This document shows, piece by piece, positions 38,201 through 48,900 of a stretch of DNA of 64,000 nucleotides. Each line of letters opens with the position of its first letter. Position 1 is the first letter of the stretch. Position numbers and translations under genes: made by a program. The stretch is from Muricea muricata (taxonomy: Eukaryota; Cnidaria; Anthozoa; Malacalcyonacea; Plexauridae). Location: positions 18,524,460 through 18,588,459 of the forward strand of contig OY979717.1 of assembly GCA_963855995.1 (NCBI GenBank), read 5' to 3'. Below the pieces are notes generated by a model. It did no database searches and had not been told where the DNA came from. It worked only from the letters and a program-made list of their open reading frames with translations.

Positions 38201-38488
38201 TTGATTGGCGTATAAAATACTAAAATAGAACAATTGGTGACGTCATATTATAAACATTGAAAGTCCTGATTCGATTTCTTGATTGCAAGCTATATGGCCA
38301 GAGACTTGAGAAACAACACTTCCAGTCCCGATCATTGTTGTCACACGTACCTTTTTGTCTGTAGTACTCATACATAGTAGTTTTGCTTTAAGATCAAAAC
38401 CTTCGGCTTGTTCACATATTTCCTCGGCAATCGCTTTTGCTTGCCCAGTTTGCGATCCGTATAAGATCGTAAACGTATTCGCACTCAT
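20218..38488 (-). CDS. MTRR: Methionine synthase reductase (MTRR)
   Basis: A diflavin enzyme that passes electrons from NADPH through FAD and FMN to reactivate methionine synthase-cobalamin. Exons (high to low): 38488-38351, 36635-36485, 35108-34991, 31751-31673, about 31022-30728, 28795-28652, 28180-28095, 27880-27807, 27702-27620, 27413-27335, 26578-26477, 25911-25869, 25590-25507, 23401-23281, 22781-22663, 22360-22265, 21751-21563, 21445-21381, 20297-20218. The FMN domain shows [19 protein letters not shown] and [12 protein letters not shown], then GLGDTNY. The connecting/FAD part shows [32 protein letters not shown] and RPYSV-C. The NADPH part shows [23 protein letters not shown] and KYVQDNI, ending YVEDVWT-stop, like the family's aromatic C-terminus. 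Phases agree at every junction except 30728/28795, where an exon in the hinge is unresolved. The 28095 donor is GC. Product about 715 residues, close to the human length. Another in-frame Met lies at 38551 and could start a longer N-terminus. Confidence 0.92.
20935..21300. repeat. Degenerate TTGTTACAACTTGTT-type simple repeat
   Basis: Many variants of acaagttgtaacaa and aacttgttccaaac on both strands, including a doubled gttccaaacttgtt near 21260. A similar patch lies at 30530-30670. It sits in the last MTRR intron. Confidence 0.6.
24991..25095. repeat. Perfect long hairpin, copy A
   Basis: The arms (acaattagattactcgctct and onward through tatgcggtgatag) are perfectly complementary over about 43 bp, with a short central loop containing gggcgaagccc. 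A diverged relative lies inside the MITE at 53654-54056. It is in the MTRR intron between exons 25590 and 23401. Confidence 0.85.
25195..25230. repeat. Short hairpin paired with copy A
   Basis: ctactcgctatcta...tagatagcgagtag forms a 14-bp or longer stem. The same two-hairpin order recurs near 53940, so both belong to one element family. Confidence 0.7.
27566..27582 (+). repeat. Poly-C tract (17 C), G-run in MTRR pre-mRNA
   Basis: On the MTRR strand this is a G-run about 38 nt inside the intron after the exon ending at 27620, preceded by ggggc. Length may vary between individuals. Confidence 0.9.
27925..28020 (+). repeat. AAGGC-type microsatellite
   Basis: Imperfect repeats of aaggc/aaggt in the intron between MTRR exons 28095 and 27880. 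Confidence 0.65.
28985..29325 (+). repeat. Dispersed repeat, copy 2 of the 4993 family
   Basis: Diverged match to 4993-5159 with an extra middle segment. Both copies end with actgaacagacaa(c/t)agcaaaa. Confidence 0.55.
29545..29815 (+). repeat. Dispersed repeat, copy 2 of the 19411 family
   Basis: Shorter than copy 1 because an internal segment is missing. The shared order of blocks is otherwise kept. Confidence 0.7.
30290..30511. mobile_element. MITE with GACAGACCGGAC ends
   Basis: Left end ggccgagacagaccggacgc and right end ggtccggtctgtgtggac are inverted copies about 20 bp long, with internal gcgtc/gacgc mirroring. No ORF. It lies in the MTRR hinge intron. Confidence 0.65.
31369..31380 (+). 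repeat. Poly-C tract (12 C)
   Basis: Uninterrupted C run in an MTRR intron. Confidence 0.9.
33155..33315. mobile_element. 161-bp palindromic MITE
   Basis: Ends cataggcggcccaattcagt and actgaatgggccgcctatg are inverted copies, and internal gatcagt(g/a)c...gtactgatc and acacactcc/gaagtgtgtt blocks mirror too. Flanks caatcaac and aatcaagg suggest a short duplication around atcaa. Confidence 0.75.
34183..34978. mobile_element. MITE of the CAACCTCGT family, copy 2, next to an MTRR splice donor
   Basis: Left end caacctcgtacccagtgcct; right end aggccctgggtacgaggttg. Flanking 9-mers cactagact (34174-34182) and cactacact (34979-34987) differ at one base and are the likely target duplication. The right copy covers positions +4 to +12 of the intron after MTRR exon 35108-34991. 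The 796-bp interior has no clear coding motif. Confidence 0.8.
35551..35697. mobile_element. MITE of the TTTTCCACT family, copy 1
   Basis: Left end tttttccactcatcgc and right end gcccatgagtggaaaaca are inverted; internal aactcgcaagctcgc and gcgaactagcgagtt also mirror. MTRR intron. Confidence 0.55.
35939..36052. mobile_element. MITE of the TTTTCCACT family, copy 2
   Basis: Ends aaagccgttttcca and tggaaaacaggcttt are inverted; the interior reads ggcgggattatgagcggtc. MTRR intron. Confidence 0.65.
37226..37879. mobile_element. hAT-type element rich in CTCCGG repeats, 8-bp duplication
   Basis: 654 bp. Ends tagagctgtgca and tgcacagcgcta are inverted, and gttttatc flanks both sides exactly (37218-37225 and 37880-37887). 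Next to each end are arrays of ctccgg/ctccggctccggc units. There is no transposase motif, so it is non-autonomous. MTRR first intron. Confidence 0.88.
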
Positions 38489-40362
38489 CTTTGATAAAAA
38501 TATCTTAGTTACCCGTCCAGAATGAAATGGTAAACGTACATAAAAAGACATAAAACGCTTGTTCCTAAAATCGAATTACCGGTAGCCATCTTTGTTTGGG
38601 TTTGTGCCCAGTGAACTTTGTACGATTGATTGTGCCGCTTGGACATTGTGGTCTTGGTTACGCAATCGGGTTCGTGCGGCGAACGTGGCGTTTTGGATTA
38701 TTGGATATTCCGGTTTATTTAGAAACGAAGTCCTCCATCGTCCACCGTCCCGCGTTTATGGTAGTAAGTATCCCTCCCTTATTAACCAGTACCAACGTTT
38801 TAGGAACGTTAACCATGTAAATAGGCAAGAACTAACGTTGCCATTGCACGTGTAGCATACGAAAGGTGCAGGCTCCTTTACTAAAGTAACACATGGTAGG
38901 TAACCATTGTGCAAAAATGATTGATTAAAAATGTGGTTCTCCTCATGCAAGTGTATTAATTGTGTTTTTACGGACCAATAGCAATTCTTGAATTCACGAC
39001 TAACTACCACAGAGGCCCAAAAATATCTGGACATTCAAATTATCGAACAACTTGTTTCATTCAAAGCCTTCGACGTAGAATTTTACTTGATCGTTTTAGG
39101 CTGGTCAGAAGAAAGTATTTATCTCATCCCCATTCTCTTCCCCTCTCTAATTTTTGAAGCGAAAGGTACTCATATAGTTACATTATTGTCTTGTAATTCT
39201 ATGCTACCAGGCTGATATTAAGGTAGACATGCCTGTTTATTGTTGTATAGGGTGACAAAATATAGCCAGGTAACTTTCATCTCCTTTTAGTTCAACGTCT
39301 CTTCCGTGCCTCGATAGGTAACTACCATCCTAAAATCATCAAGCCTTGTGATTGGACTTTTGAAACAAAGTTCATCATTGCTTGTAATTCGTTCTTTACA
39401 AAACCAATTTCTATAGTTTATTGTCTCTCATTGTTATAACCAACCACTCACAAAGCCTGTTAGTATAGATTGGTGGCAACCCGCCTTGATTGTTATTCTC
39501 TGATATTTCTAGCTCGTATACCTAAGATTTCCTAAAGTACTTTTCAAAATCAACCTCTAGGTTAATATAGCTCTGACTGAAAACTATGGATGACTATGGA
39601 TTATAATTACTCTCCTTAAATGAAGAATACCAAATCAAAGAGTAGAGACTACAGAGGGACCACTTCAGTCAAAAAAGCGTAAGGTGCTGTCGTCATGATT
39701 CGTCATGGGCGCCATGTTCCTAGCCAGTGCCCTAAACAGAAGCATTTCCCCCCGGTATTAGTTACCATTTTTAATATTTCCGGGGGGTAACGTCCTCTGT
39801 TTAGGGCACTGGCTAGGAACATGGCGCCCATGACGAATATTGCATGCTTGCTCCCCCCGGAAATATTAAAAATGGTTAGTAATACCGGGGGGAAATGCTT
39901 CTATTTTGGGCACTGGCTAGGAACATGGCGCCCATGACGAATCATCACGACAACACCTTACGCTTTTTTCATGGAAATAAAAGATATAGAATGCGCGCTC
40001 CTATCTATTTTCAGGTAAACGAATGACGCCACATTAAAATTCAAAATGGCCGATTTATAAGGGCAAATTAAACTCGCCCCACTGTAATTCGCATAGACCG
40101 CTCCTCGGACAAATCCAACATGGCGGATTTATAAGGGCAATTTTTTTTTCAATTTGGGTACCGGCTAGGTTACCAAGCACGCATTCTATATCTATTATTT
40201 CTATGGCTTTTTCAATGAAGTGGTCCCTCTTTGTAGTCTCTACTCTTTGACCAAATTATCCAGGCAGTTATGTCCAAGTTCCAAAAATTATAAGCAACAA
40301 GTGGAAGCACCATCTATGCAACTGTGATCATTGGGGCAAGCGGTTTCTCATCAAATTGCAAT
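38489..40362. promoter_or_regulatory. Divergent MTRR/EBP2 intergenic region
   Basis: 1.9 kb between the start codons of two head-to-head housekeeping genes, so it should hold both promoters. Specific elements cannot be called. The 616-bp nested transposon at 39635-40250 occupies the EBP2 side. Confidence 0.5.
39635..40250. mobile_element. Nested inverted-repeat transposon with 5-bp duplication
   Basis: The outer ends tcaaagagtagagactac and gtagtctctactctttga are inverted, followed by gagggaccacttca and its mirror. Target duplication ccaaa lies at 39630-39634 and 40251-40255. Inside, 39671-39970 is a second large inverted repeat (aaaaaagcgtaaggtg...caccttacgctttttt) whose arms carry gggcgccatgttcctagcca. 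Within it, ccccccggtatta and taataccggggg mirror again. No coding capacity. Confidence 0.85.
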
Positions 40363-43300
40363 ATGGCGACCCAAAACGAAGAAAATTTGTTAGAGGACAG
40401 TTTTTCAGATGACTCTGACGATGTTCCTGATGAAGAGGTGAATCTGTTTAGTTAATGTGATTTGAATATCAGGTACATGTTTTTAAATTGTATTTATATT
40501 TATTTCAGCTGCAAAACGCGTTCTCTTCAGGTAAAGTCAAACCTGGTCTGAATCGTCTTGTTGAAAAAGAGGAGAGAATTTTCGTCAATAAAGTGGTATG
40601 ATGCCTGGTATTGTCTTCTTTATTAAATAAAGTCTCGTTGGTAGTTGTTGTATACGTATACTGTGGCTCGCGAGACAGGACCTCTTCTGTAGTTCTGATT
40701 CATTAGTTGTCGACTTGTTGTAGAATTTTGCTTGTGTGTTTGTATAATAAATACGAAGTGACTATATGGCCGGCAACCGGTCTCCGTTCATCAATTTACT
40801 AAATGGCCGGCAGTTTGCTTTTTACCTAAAACCATTTTTAAAATTGTTCCCTAATCCTAACCCTAACCCTAACAAATCAATAAAATGGAAAGTATCCAAG
40901 AAAAAAAATTAAAAAGTTTTAAGTGTCCAAAAGCAGAATCGAACCCAAGTAGTGCGTCGTAGAAGGCGTGCATCTAACCTTCTGAGCTAATGCAGGCTTT
41001 GCTAAAATTCCTTACAAACAAAACAATTTAAAGTTTATGAACTGCCGGTCATTTAGTAAATTTTGAAACGTGACCGGCTGCCAACTACATAGTCACTTCA
41101 TAATAAATATTTAACTGGAAACATGCGATCCAGCAAATCCTAAGTAATTTAGCTTTGGAATAATGATAAGGATTGACCATATACAAATTCAAACCGCAGT
41201 TACCCTGTCATGATTTCACTACCCCCTACAACACACAAACTGCAGAGTATGTCAACAGTGCCCCCGAGATTTTTTTTAGAAAAAAATTAGCGCACCTGCC
41301 TTCCTTTTTCCAGATTCAATCTGCCCCCGAAACTCTAATTTGCATTGTTTTCAACACATATTTCATTGCTTTTGCCCCTTATAAACTCAGTAGTGATCTG
41401 CACTTGGCAACTGTTTTCCGCACATCCCCCTATGATTTGTGCCTTCTCTGCACCCGAGATCTTGTCAAAAACTGCCATACTCTGGAGTCCGGTACAACAC
41501 CATGTCTTAGGAATTGCGGTCATTTCGCCATTTGTCAGTTTGCCAACATATATAGCCTGGTGGTATAGCCACAGATTAGGTGTTCTTGGTTTGCCCATGA
41601 CGTCATTTCGTGTCATTGGGCGCCATCTTGGTTGACTCAGCAGATTACTTCAGCTGTTTACAGTGAAGCACTTGTGTCAATTTACTATTTCATCGTTAGT
41701 TTTAGCGTATTATGAATGATACTTTAAAGATTTATGGCTTGATAGGATCAGAAATAATGAATAGATACTTTCTGGTTGCCATGTGTTTCAAACGTCAACC
41801 AAGATGGCGTCGATTGCAAACGATCAATATAGGGTTCAAAAAATGTCAGGTTCTCCAACATGCAATCTTCAGTTGTTGTGATGACAAGATGCTACTGTTC
41901 AGAGTTCAGTACGCTTTATGCTCTAAGCGTTTATACCAGCCATGACTATATAATGGCTCGTTGTAAACTATTAGTGCAGGATATAGTTATCCATGCATGT
42001 ATTGTTTGGATGAGATTACAAAATTCTGAAACATTTCACATCTTCAATGAATAATTTTTGAAATACAAGTTAGAACAAGTCTATTTATTTAACAATATGC
42101 CATAAATATCAACTACACAACGTAGTGAAACTGACAGTTAACAAAACAACTTGTTGGAAAATGACCGGATACCTGTCACATGTCAATGTAACTACCTCAC
42201 AGGCATTCATTGTGATTTGTCTTGTATGCCAGGCAACACATGGCTCGTTCTTTGTTGTGAATTCGATTGATACCACTAAGCTACAATGACACCATCCACA
42301 GAGAATGCCAGTGAGGTAGTCAAACCTGTCACAGGATTGTGAATGGACAGTAACACAGAAAAGTAATGCAGAAAGTAATTTTCAGTGATTTTCATATAAG
42401 TGGCATTTGACTGATTCATTTTATAAATCATTCAATAAGTGCCTATTACAGAAGCAACCCCCCAAGAAGATAACATTCTGTATGAACTCCTGTGTGACAG
42501 TGCTCAAAATTTTATCAACAACAACATATTATAGCCTGAGCTGAATGAAAAGTTAAATGAGATCAAATTGGAGTTGGATTGGTTAGAAAGACTTGATGTG
42601 ACATGTGGTGTTGACAATGAAGATGAAAAGAAAGAAGTGAAAAAGAACACAGACATTCATGATGATTTCAAGAGAGAAATGAAATTGTAAGACTTAGTGC
42701 TGAATTAGAAAAAGGAAAATTGTTACTTAAAGTCAATCGTATGAGCATTGATGGTAATCTGAAAACATGATAGTGCAAGCACTCCATCTTTCCTGGCTTG
42801 TCAAATGTCATACTAGTTGTCTTTTATCATTTCCATAGACATTACACCACAATGAAAAATTACCTATGGTATCTCACCTGCAATTTTGGGATTAAACAAA
42901 ATAAAAAGCCTTTCTAACAAAAATACACTTAAACAAAGAAACATATATTATAAGAAGCATTTTAAAATTTTGACAACCATATCGAATATGATCTACCCAT
43001 TTTGCACTCTGAAAACCAGATTACATGTATTTTAAATTTTGCAGTCTGTACATAATGTCACCTTTAATTATGCAGTAATTTTACTGATATTTAGCTATAA
43101 GCAAGCTCAAATGGCGGTTGCTGAAGCATTACCTAAACTAAGAAGACTTGGTGTTCCCATTGAACGACCTTCAGATTATTTTGCTGAAATGGTGAAAACT
43201 GATGACCACATGCAAAAGGTGGGGTTTTTCACATCACAGTACAACGAATAGGACTATTTTTCTTATAAAGAATATATATGAAAGCATGTGAAGATGCTCT

Positions 43301-45056
43301 CCTGTGCATTTGTTCTGCTGATCAGTAACACATGTCAGAACATTCCTAATTTAGAAGGGCATGAGGATCAAAAACAAACTTCCTTATTTCTCGAATGCAC
43401 CAGCGTGACAGAGATTATGCATAATTTAATGTTTAGTCATTAGAACGACAGAGATTATGCATAATTTAGTGTTCACTCATTCACATGTCATGCAGTTATC
43501 CTAGTTCGCTGTCAATTGCAATTTTTGGCCAATAAGAACGCTGCATTAATCGCATAAAAATAGCGCGCCGCGTTGCATTTCTGAGTGGCCATTCCGCCAT
43601 GTGAACAATCTTTTTTCCAGGTACGAGAGAAGCTCGTCTCTAAAGAGTTAGCCATGGAAAAAACCGAGAAAGCAAGAAAGCTACGGGCTATGAAGAAGTA
43701 CGGAAAAAAGGTAATCCGCTGTTAGTGGCAAACAGCAAAAATAAATAAAATTTATTCTAAGCTGTACCTAAAAAGTTTTTCGATCAGATTTAATGACTTT
43801 AAATAATATAGGTCCAACAAGAAGTGATGCAAAAAAGGCAACAAGAAAAGAAACAGATGTTAGACTCGGTTAAAAAGTACAGAAAAGGTATATTGTTCGA
43901 TGGAGGATGTTAATATCTCTCTCTATGTATAATTATATACAAAGCCCACGACTTCCGACATAGGGTTGACTAACTCTGTTTGAATGAAAAGGAGGAAAAT
44001 AAACCTGAGGAAAACTAAACTTGTATAACTGCAATGATTATCCTCTAAAGCGGTTACTATCCGCAGTTCCCCATGAAATGAAAAAAAAATGTTCCTTAAG
44101 TACCACAGTATAAACCTATATTTACCAATTCATTTACTTTGCCGTTCACAGGGCAAAAAGGCAAACCAGAATTCCTAAAAGACGATGACGAATTCGATGT
44201 CAACACGGAGAAGGGAACAAAGAGATCTGCGCCAAGCAAGACACAAGGGTATCCATTATGTTAGCTTTCCAATACCTTTGTTACTGACGAATTTTTTTTG
44301 GCTGGTTTTAATTGCGTATAATATAGAAAGAGTACACTACTATGCAAAGAATCGAAGTGAGTTTAAAACCACAAGCTTTCCGCGTCTATATGTTAACATG
44401 CAGGATTAACGATTTCCATCTTTGTGTTTTCAGTAAATCAGCAAAGAGAAAAAGAAAGGCAAGTTCTGACTTTCATTTTTTTTAAATATTATTGTGCAAT
44501 TTAAAACAAGTTATTTTCAAAGAGGATGACTTGATTTGAATGATATACAACATCTTAAATTTACATACATAAAACTCATAACGAATTATCTGTTGTCTAG
44601 ATATCACTTATTTCACCGTAGACCTGATTTAATGTGTTAGAGATGAAATTGCTTTCTTCAAACAATTTTAATCACCATACAATTAATATACTGTAGAACA
44701 ACACAATGCGACTTGTCCATCTGCAACATATTTTTCTTTTGTACAGGACGTGAAGTACGGCTCTGGCGGCAAGAAGCGTGCAATGAAAAGAAACACGGCA
44801 GAAAGTGTGGCTGATGTTAGTTCATTCAGTTCCGCAAAACATAGTAAAGCCCCCGGTTCGAAGACAAAGGTAATATTTTCGATCGTTATCGTACTTGTTT
44901 CTTGACGTCCTGGTCATGTTACATTAAATGTCTTTGATATGTACATAATTATGTACACGGATTTACTTTTTGTTTGACCTTACTATCTATGTATAGACGA
45001 AAGCGAAAAGGTTGGGAAAATCAAGGAGGCAAAAAATGAAAACCAAAGGAAGATGA
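40363..45056 (+). CDS. EBNA1BP2: rRNA-processing protein EBP2
   Basis: A nucleolar factor needed for 27S pre-rRNA processing and 60S subunit assembly. Ten exons with consistent phases: 40363-40437, 40509-40595, 42541-42686, 43095-43218, 43621-43710, 43812-43887, 44152-44248, 44434-44458, 44747-44869, 44997-45056. An acidic start (FSDDSDDVPDEE) is followed by NAFSSGKVKPGLNRL, LDWLERLDVT, FKREMKFYKQAQMAV, RPSDYFAEMVK, then KARKLRAMKKYGKKVQ, VMQKRQQEKKQMLDSVKKY and a basic tail with YGSGGKKRA and VSSFSSAKH ending RLGKSRRQKMKTKGR. The order and spacing match the EBP2 family over its whole length (about 300 residues). The donor at 44459 is GC rather than GT. An aataaa occurs near 45335. It is tail-to-tail with FZR1. 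Confidence 0.93.
40747..41110. mobile_element. MITE carrying a tRNA-like core and telomere-like repeats
   Basis: Ends aaatacgaagtgactatatggccggca and its mirror near 41070-41110 (gccggctgccaactacatagtcacttca) are inverted, with a second mirrored block catttagtaaa/tttactaaatg. Inside are cctaaccctaaccctaac (40856-40874) and a - strand tRNA-like segment. It lies in EBP2 intron 2. Confidence 0.7.
40922..40996 (-). repeat. tRNA-like sequence (degenerate)
   Basis: On the - strand, ttagctcagaagg fits the Pol III A box and gggttcgattc the B box, with a cttctacg stretch where an arginine UCU anticodon loop would be. The acceptor stem does not pair and the anticodon stem is poor, so this is a tRNA-derived repeat, not a working tRNA gene. 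Confidence 0.6.
42190..42320. repeat. Inverted repeat in EBP2 intron
   Basis: actacctcacaggcattc and its mirror gaatgccagtgaggtagt, each followed outward by acctgtcaca-like sequence, face each other across about 90 bp. Confidence 0.6.
43404..43480 (+). repeat. Tandem duplication of about 37 bp
   Basis: The unit gacagagattatgcataatt plus following sequence is present twice in tandem in EBP2 intron 4. Confidence 0.8.
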
Positions 45057-45955
45057 TATTGTAATGGCAAAGTCTGGAAAAATCAACGAAGACGATGCGC
45101 CGTCAACTGATAAAACTCTATGGAAGTATGGAATGGTACCTGCAAGTAAAGAGAACGTGGCTGCAGTGTGCGTTGTGAAAAATCCTTACAATCATTCAAA
45201 AGATACCTGGTATACACTGATCAGGAAACACGCTATATAGCTTTCGTGACACGATGAAAATCAGAATTTTTTATCTACATAACACGGACGGTGTAAGCAA
45301 TAATATTTTGTCGTGATAAGAATTTTTAACGAAATAAACTCTACCAAAATATTTATATTGTTTTGTCTAAAACGTCTTAAATTACCATGTGGTAATAGTC
45401 TGGAAATTGATGTTTTTCTATGAGCTTTGCCGATATAAACGCAACTTTTAAGTACCAAATTTCTACGATGTTAAATGTATTATATAATAAACGAGGACGC
45501 GTTACTGGCGTACACCAAAAATGCGTATTTAGACTCAGCGGTAATACCTGTAAATAAGCTAATGATAAACCAACTTATCAATTGTGGATGATTTTTTTAC
45601 TCTCAACTGTTCCCACTGGACATTAAGCTACTTAGATGGCTGAAGATGATAGATTCTACTGGGTCAACAAAACTATATTATTTTTTTAATTGTTTTCTTA
45701 AAAAGTTTAAAACATGAAAAAGCTTTGGTAAAAAGACTTTGTCTTCACTTTTCGACTGCATACTTGAAAGTACATATATTATTATCCAGTTTAAGTTTAG
45801 CTGTGCCTGCGGAAACTATCTACATATATGCGTGACATCACATCTTTATTTTATTCACACTTCCTATTCATTTCATCGAATTGCTTCAAGTACAGTCTAT
45901 ACCTATAATATACCCATCTCATCATATTTACACACAACATTCCCGCGATTCGCAA
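45057..45955. other. EBP2/FZR1 tail-to-tail intergenic region
   Basis: Holds both 3' untranslated regions. Candidate poly(A) signals are aataaa near 45335 and 45486 (+ strand) for EBP2, and aataaa (- strand) near 45845-45856 for FZR1, about 100 nt past its stop. Confidence 0.5.
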
Positions 45956-48900
45956 TTATCTGATTTTTGTGAACAAGTTCAATTCAGACTTACATTCCTA
46001 TAAAGAAAAACAACGAAAATAAACTTGTAAGAAATGAAATAGGGCAGATATTTACATTGTCACATTCTACGCAAAGATTTTAAAATTAGCTTATACTGCA
46101 ATGCGAGAAGGGGGGGAAAACAAATTGCCCTCAACGTACCGGGGCCCCCAGTTTCAGAATTAGCCCAAAATTGAGAAAAAGGCCCATCAAAATCAAGGGG
46201 AGTGTAAGGCATTAAGGGCTCCGTTTAGACGTATTCTCAAAGGTCTGGACCTGTTGTTAGTCTTGTCGTTTGAGAATAATGACGTCATTGGGCCGCAACG
46301 TTCAATTTAGCCCCCCCCCCCCGAATTCTCTCGGCGTCCCTGTGTGTAGTAGACTCACCACCTTCACAGGAGTTGGTAAAAAGTTTATAATTCCACATTA
46401 GACCAGAACTGATTTAGCGCAAAGTAAATTTCCATTTTCTTACATCTTAATTTCTAATTAGTTCTAAAGTATCAATACATTTTCAGGCTCAAAGCAAAAA
46501 AAAAATGCAGCAAATGCAGCATGGCTTTTTCACGCTGAAGAAATTATTGCCGCGTAAAATATACCACAGAAACTTTACTTTACTTTATAAGTCTTCGAAG
46601 TTAAAACAGTTATGAATCTACTGGCAACTTCGTGTATAAATATTGTATTCGCCACATTTCGATGTTCTTTGAAGGGCGCATATATGCAGCAAGTACAAAT
46701 TCTGCTTTATTAAATATTTCGTGCCTGTTAATATCATGTTAATCGTTAAACTATGAGAATATCTGCTGATTATATTTCGAACACAGATCTATGTCCTCAT
46801 ATAATCTTCGGGTGCGTCCTACGCGCCCTTGCAAAATGCTCAATTTTTTACAATAAAATAATTTCTATCCCTTTCTACAGGTACGATCTGCACAACTCCC
46901 ATTCACACATACTGGATCTTAATTTAGGTCGATTTTTACAGTATATTGCGACTAAAATTTGTTGATGATTTTCTTACCTTTTGTGATCGAACTTTACTAA
47001 ATACATTCCAGAAACGAAGTGTTTCGTCTCCTGCCCCGGTTACAATGGCCTCGCCATCGGGAGACACAGCCTAAAAAAATCCAAAATAAACATCTGTAAC
47101 TGTAGCAATAGCAGTGTCCAATTTTAATGCAGTTTTCTTGCTGTTACCAGCCAATACATCACGGCTAATTTTATACAAAACCCACGGCCACGGCCGACAA
47201 TTTAAGAAAATATAAAAAGAAACAAATTTCGAAGAATAGAAGTCGTCCAAATGTGAATGAAAGAAGACAAACAGTCGAGACTGTACATTTTCGACTTTCT
47301 CCACCATCGGGTAGATGATGAGTTTGAAATAAAGCCGAAACTTTACAATCTTAACTGCTTGTCCTGCTTTACTCACGTTTGGAATTACACGATGTCTCCA
47401 TTCGTCAGAATTTGTTTCTTTTGACATACGTCTAGTGTTCAATCAAATTTGTCAAGTGTATATCAATAAAATCTTTATACTTACGAGATAAAGAACTCTG
47501 TACGAATGGCCGGTCAGTTTCGCTACTTGTGTCAGCGAAGGATACTTCCACACAAGGATTTGATTCTGTGAATAGCCATGAGTGCTGACCTACAGGAAAG
47601 ATGGAGACACGCATCTTTGACCCCAGTCTTTGATGTAGATCAATGGAATACGATTTGCAATCATATACAAATACCATTGATGTAGATTTGGTGAAGAGAA
47701 TGGGAAAATCTTTAGAGGCAAAATGTATTGCATGCAGGAATGTAGCAGGAAAAAATTGGGGCGAAAATTTCGCTGCCAACTCGATGAAATATATGTGACG
47801 ACATAAACTCCGAAAACCATCATCATCTCGTAAACTCAAAATTTGAGTAATTTTAAAAAACTAAAATTCTGTTATTTTGACTTTTTTGAAAAGTCACACG
47901 GGACGGAATATTTTGTGCTAGCTATGCTTATAGATGTTCAACTGTTTCTCCATATCACGCTCATAACACCGCACTTTTCTAATCTAATCTATCTAGCAAC
48001 AATCCACTAATAGTATTTTACGAAATTAATGATTATTTTACATCTGTAAAATCCCTACTTACCAATTCGTTAGAATGGTTGGACCACGCTAGATTACAAA
48101 CCTGCAACACATTGAAAGATTCTCACAGGCTGTGATACAGGGGTATATATGCATAAATGTTAACAATTATATCGACAATTCCCTAGACAAACCTGGGAAC
48201 CAGTATCGACAGATTGAAGAGGTTGAGCAGCTAGCGTGTTCCAAAATCTTATACACCTGTCTGCTGTTCCGCCTCCCGACGCTAGTAAACCATGCTGTCA
48301 TGGTAAAATAAAGCAATTTGTCATCATTTATATCGCGGGCAAGGTTCTGCAAGTTTGCCTTGTTGCAGGGTTTTCTCCTGCTAAAAGATCGAAAGCTTTG
48401 CTAGTAAAATCATGTGTTTGTATTTCACTGCTTGGAATACCTGATGCGGTGACCATGATATTGCTTTGACAGCGGCTGTGTGTTCGTTGTATTGCTGTAC
48501 TGGAGTAGAACTGCTGGTATTCCACACGAGTAACTAGTCAGAAGTTTTGAAGAGACTGTATAGTATATACAATTAAAATTAACCGCATCTCCCCCCCCCC
48601 CCCCCCCACAGTGATGAGTTTTGAAGAAACGTTTCTGCAGTTGTGCAAAACCCCATGTGTAACATTTCGCTGTGCATTCAATGAGCCTGCAAAACCAAAT
48701 TGTATGTTGGCAACCAACCTTATTATCGTTTCCTCCCGATGCCAAATTTTGGTGATCTGGCGACCATTTCAAACCACAGACCTAGCAGAACAATTATGCA
48801 GTTGAAAGCGTTGATCCCGCGTGCTAAATTGACTAATTCAAATTAATGAGGGTAACGCAGCTGAGCTATAAAGAAAATTGGAAAGATAACTCCCGGGAAG

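Noticed and set aside
38489-38551. Upstream Met as the MTRR start with a targeting peptide
   Set aside because: Open and in frame, but the family starts right before the flavodoxin strand; the downstream Met fits better. Kept as an alternative in the entry.
40856-40874. Chromosome end or interstitial telomere fusion
   Set aside because: Only about three CCCTAA units, enclosed by transposon ends.
40922-40996. Functional tRNA-Arg gene
   Set aside because: A and B boxes fit but acceptor and anticodon stems do not pair; it is inside a transposon.
41173-41635. Overlapping 90-130 codon frames on both strands
   Set aside because: Inside EBP2 intron 2, no motif, frames overlap antisense; look like chance.
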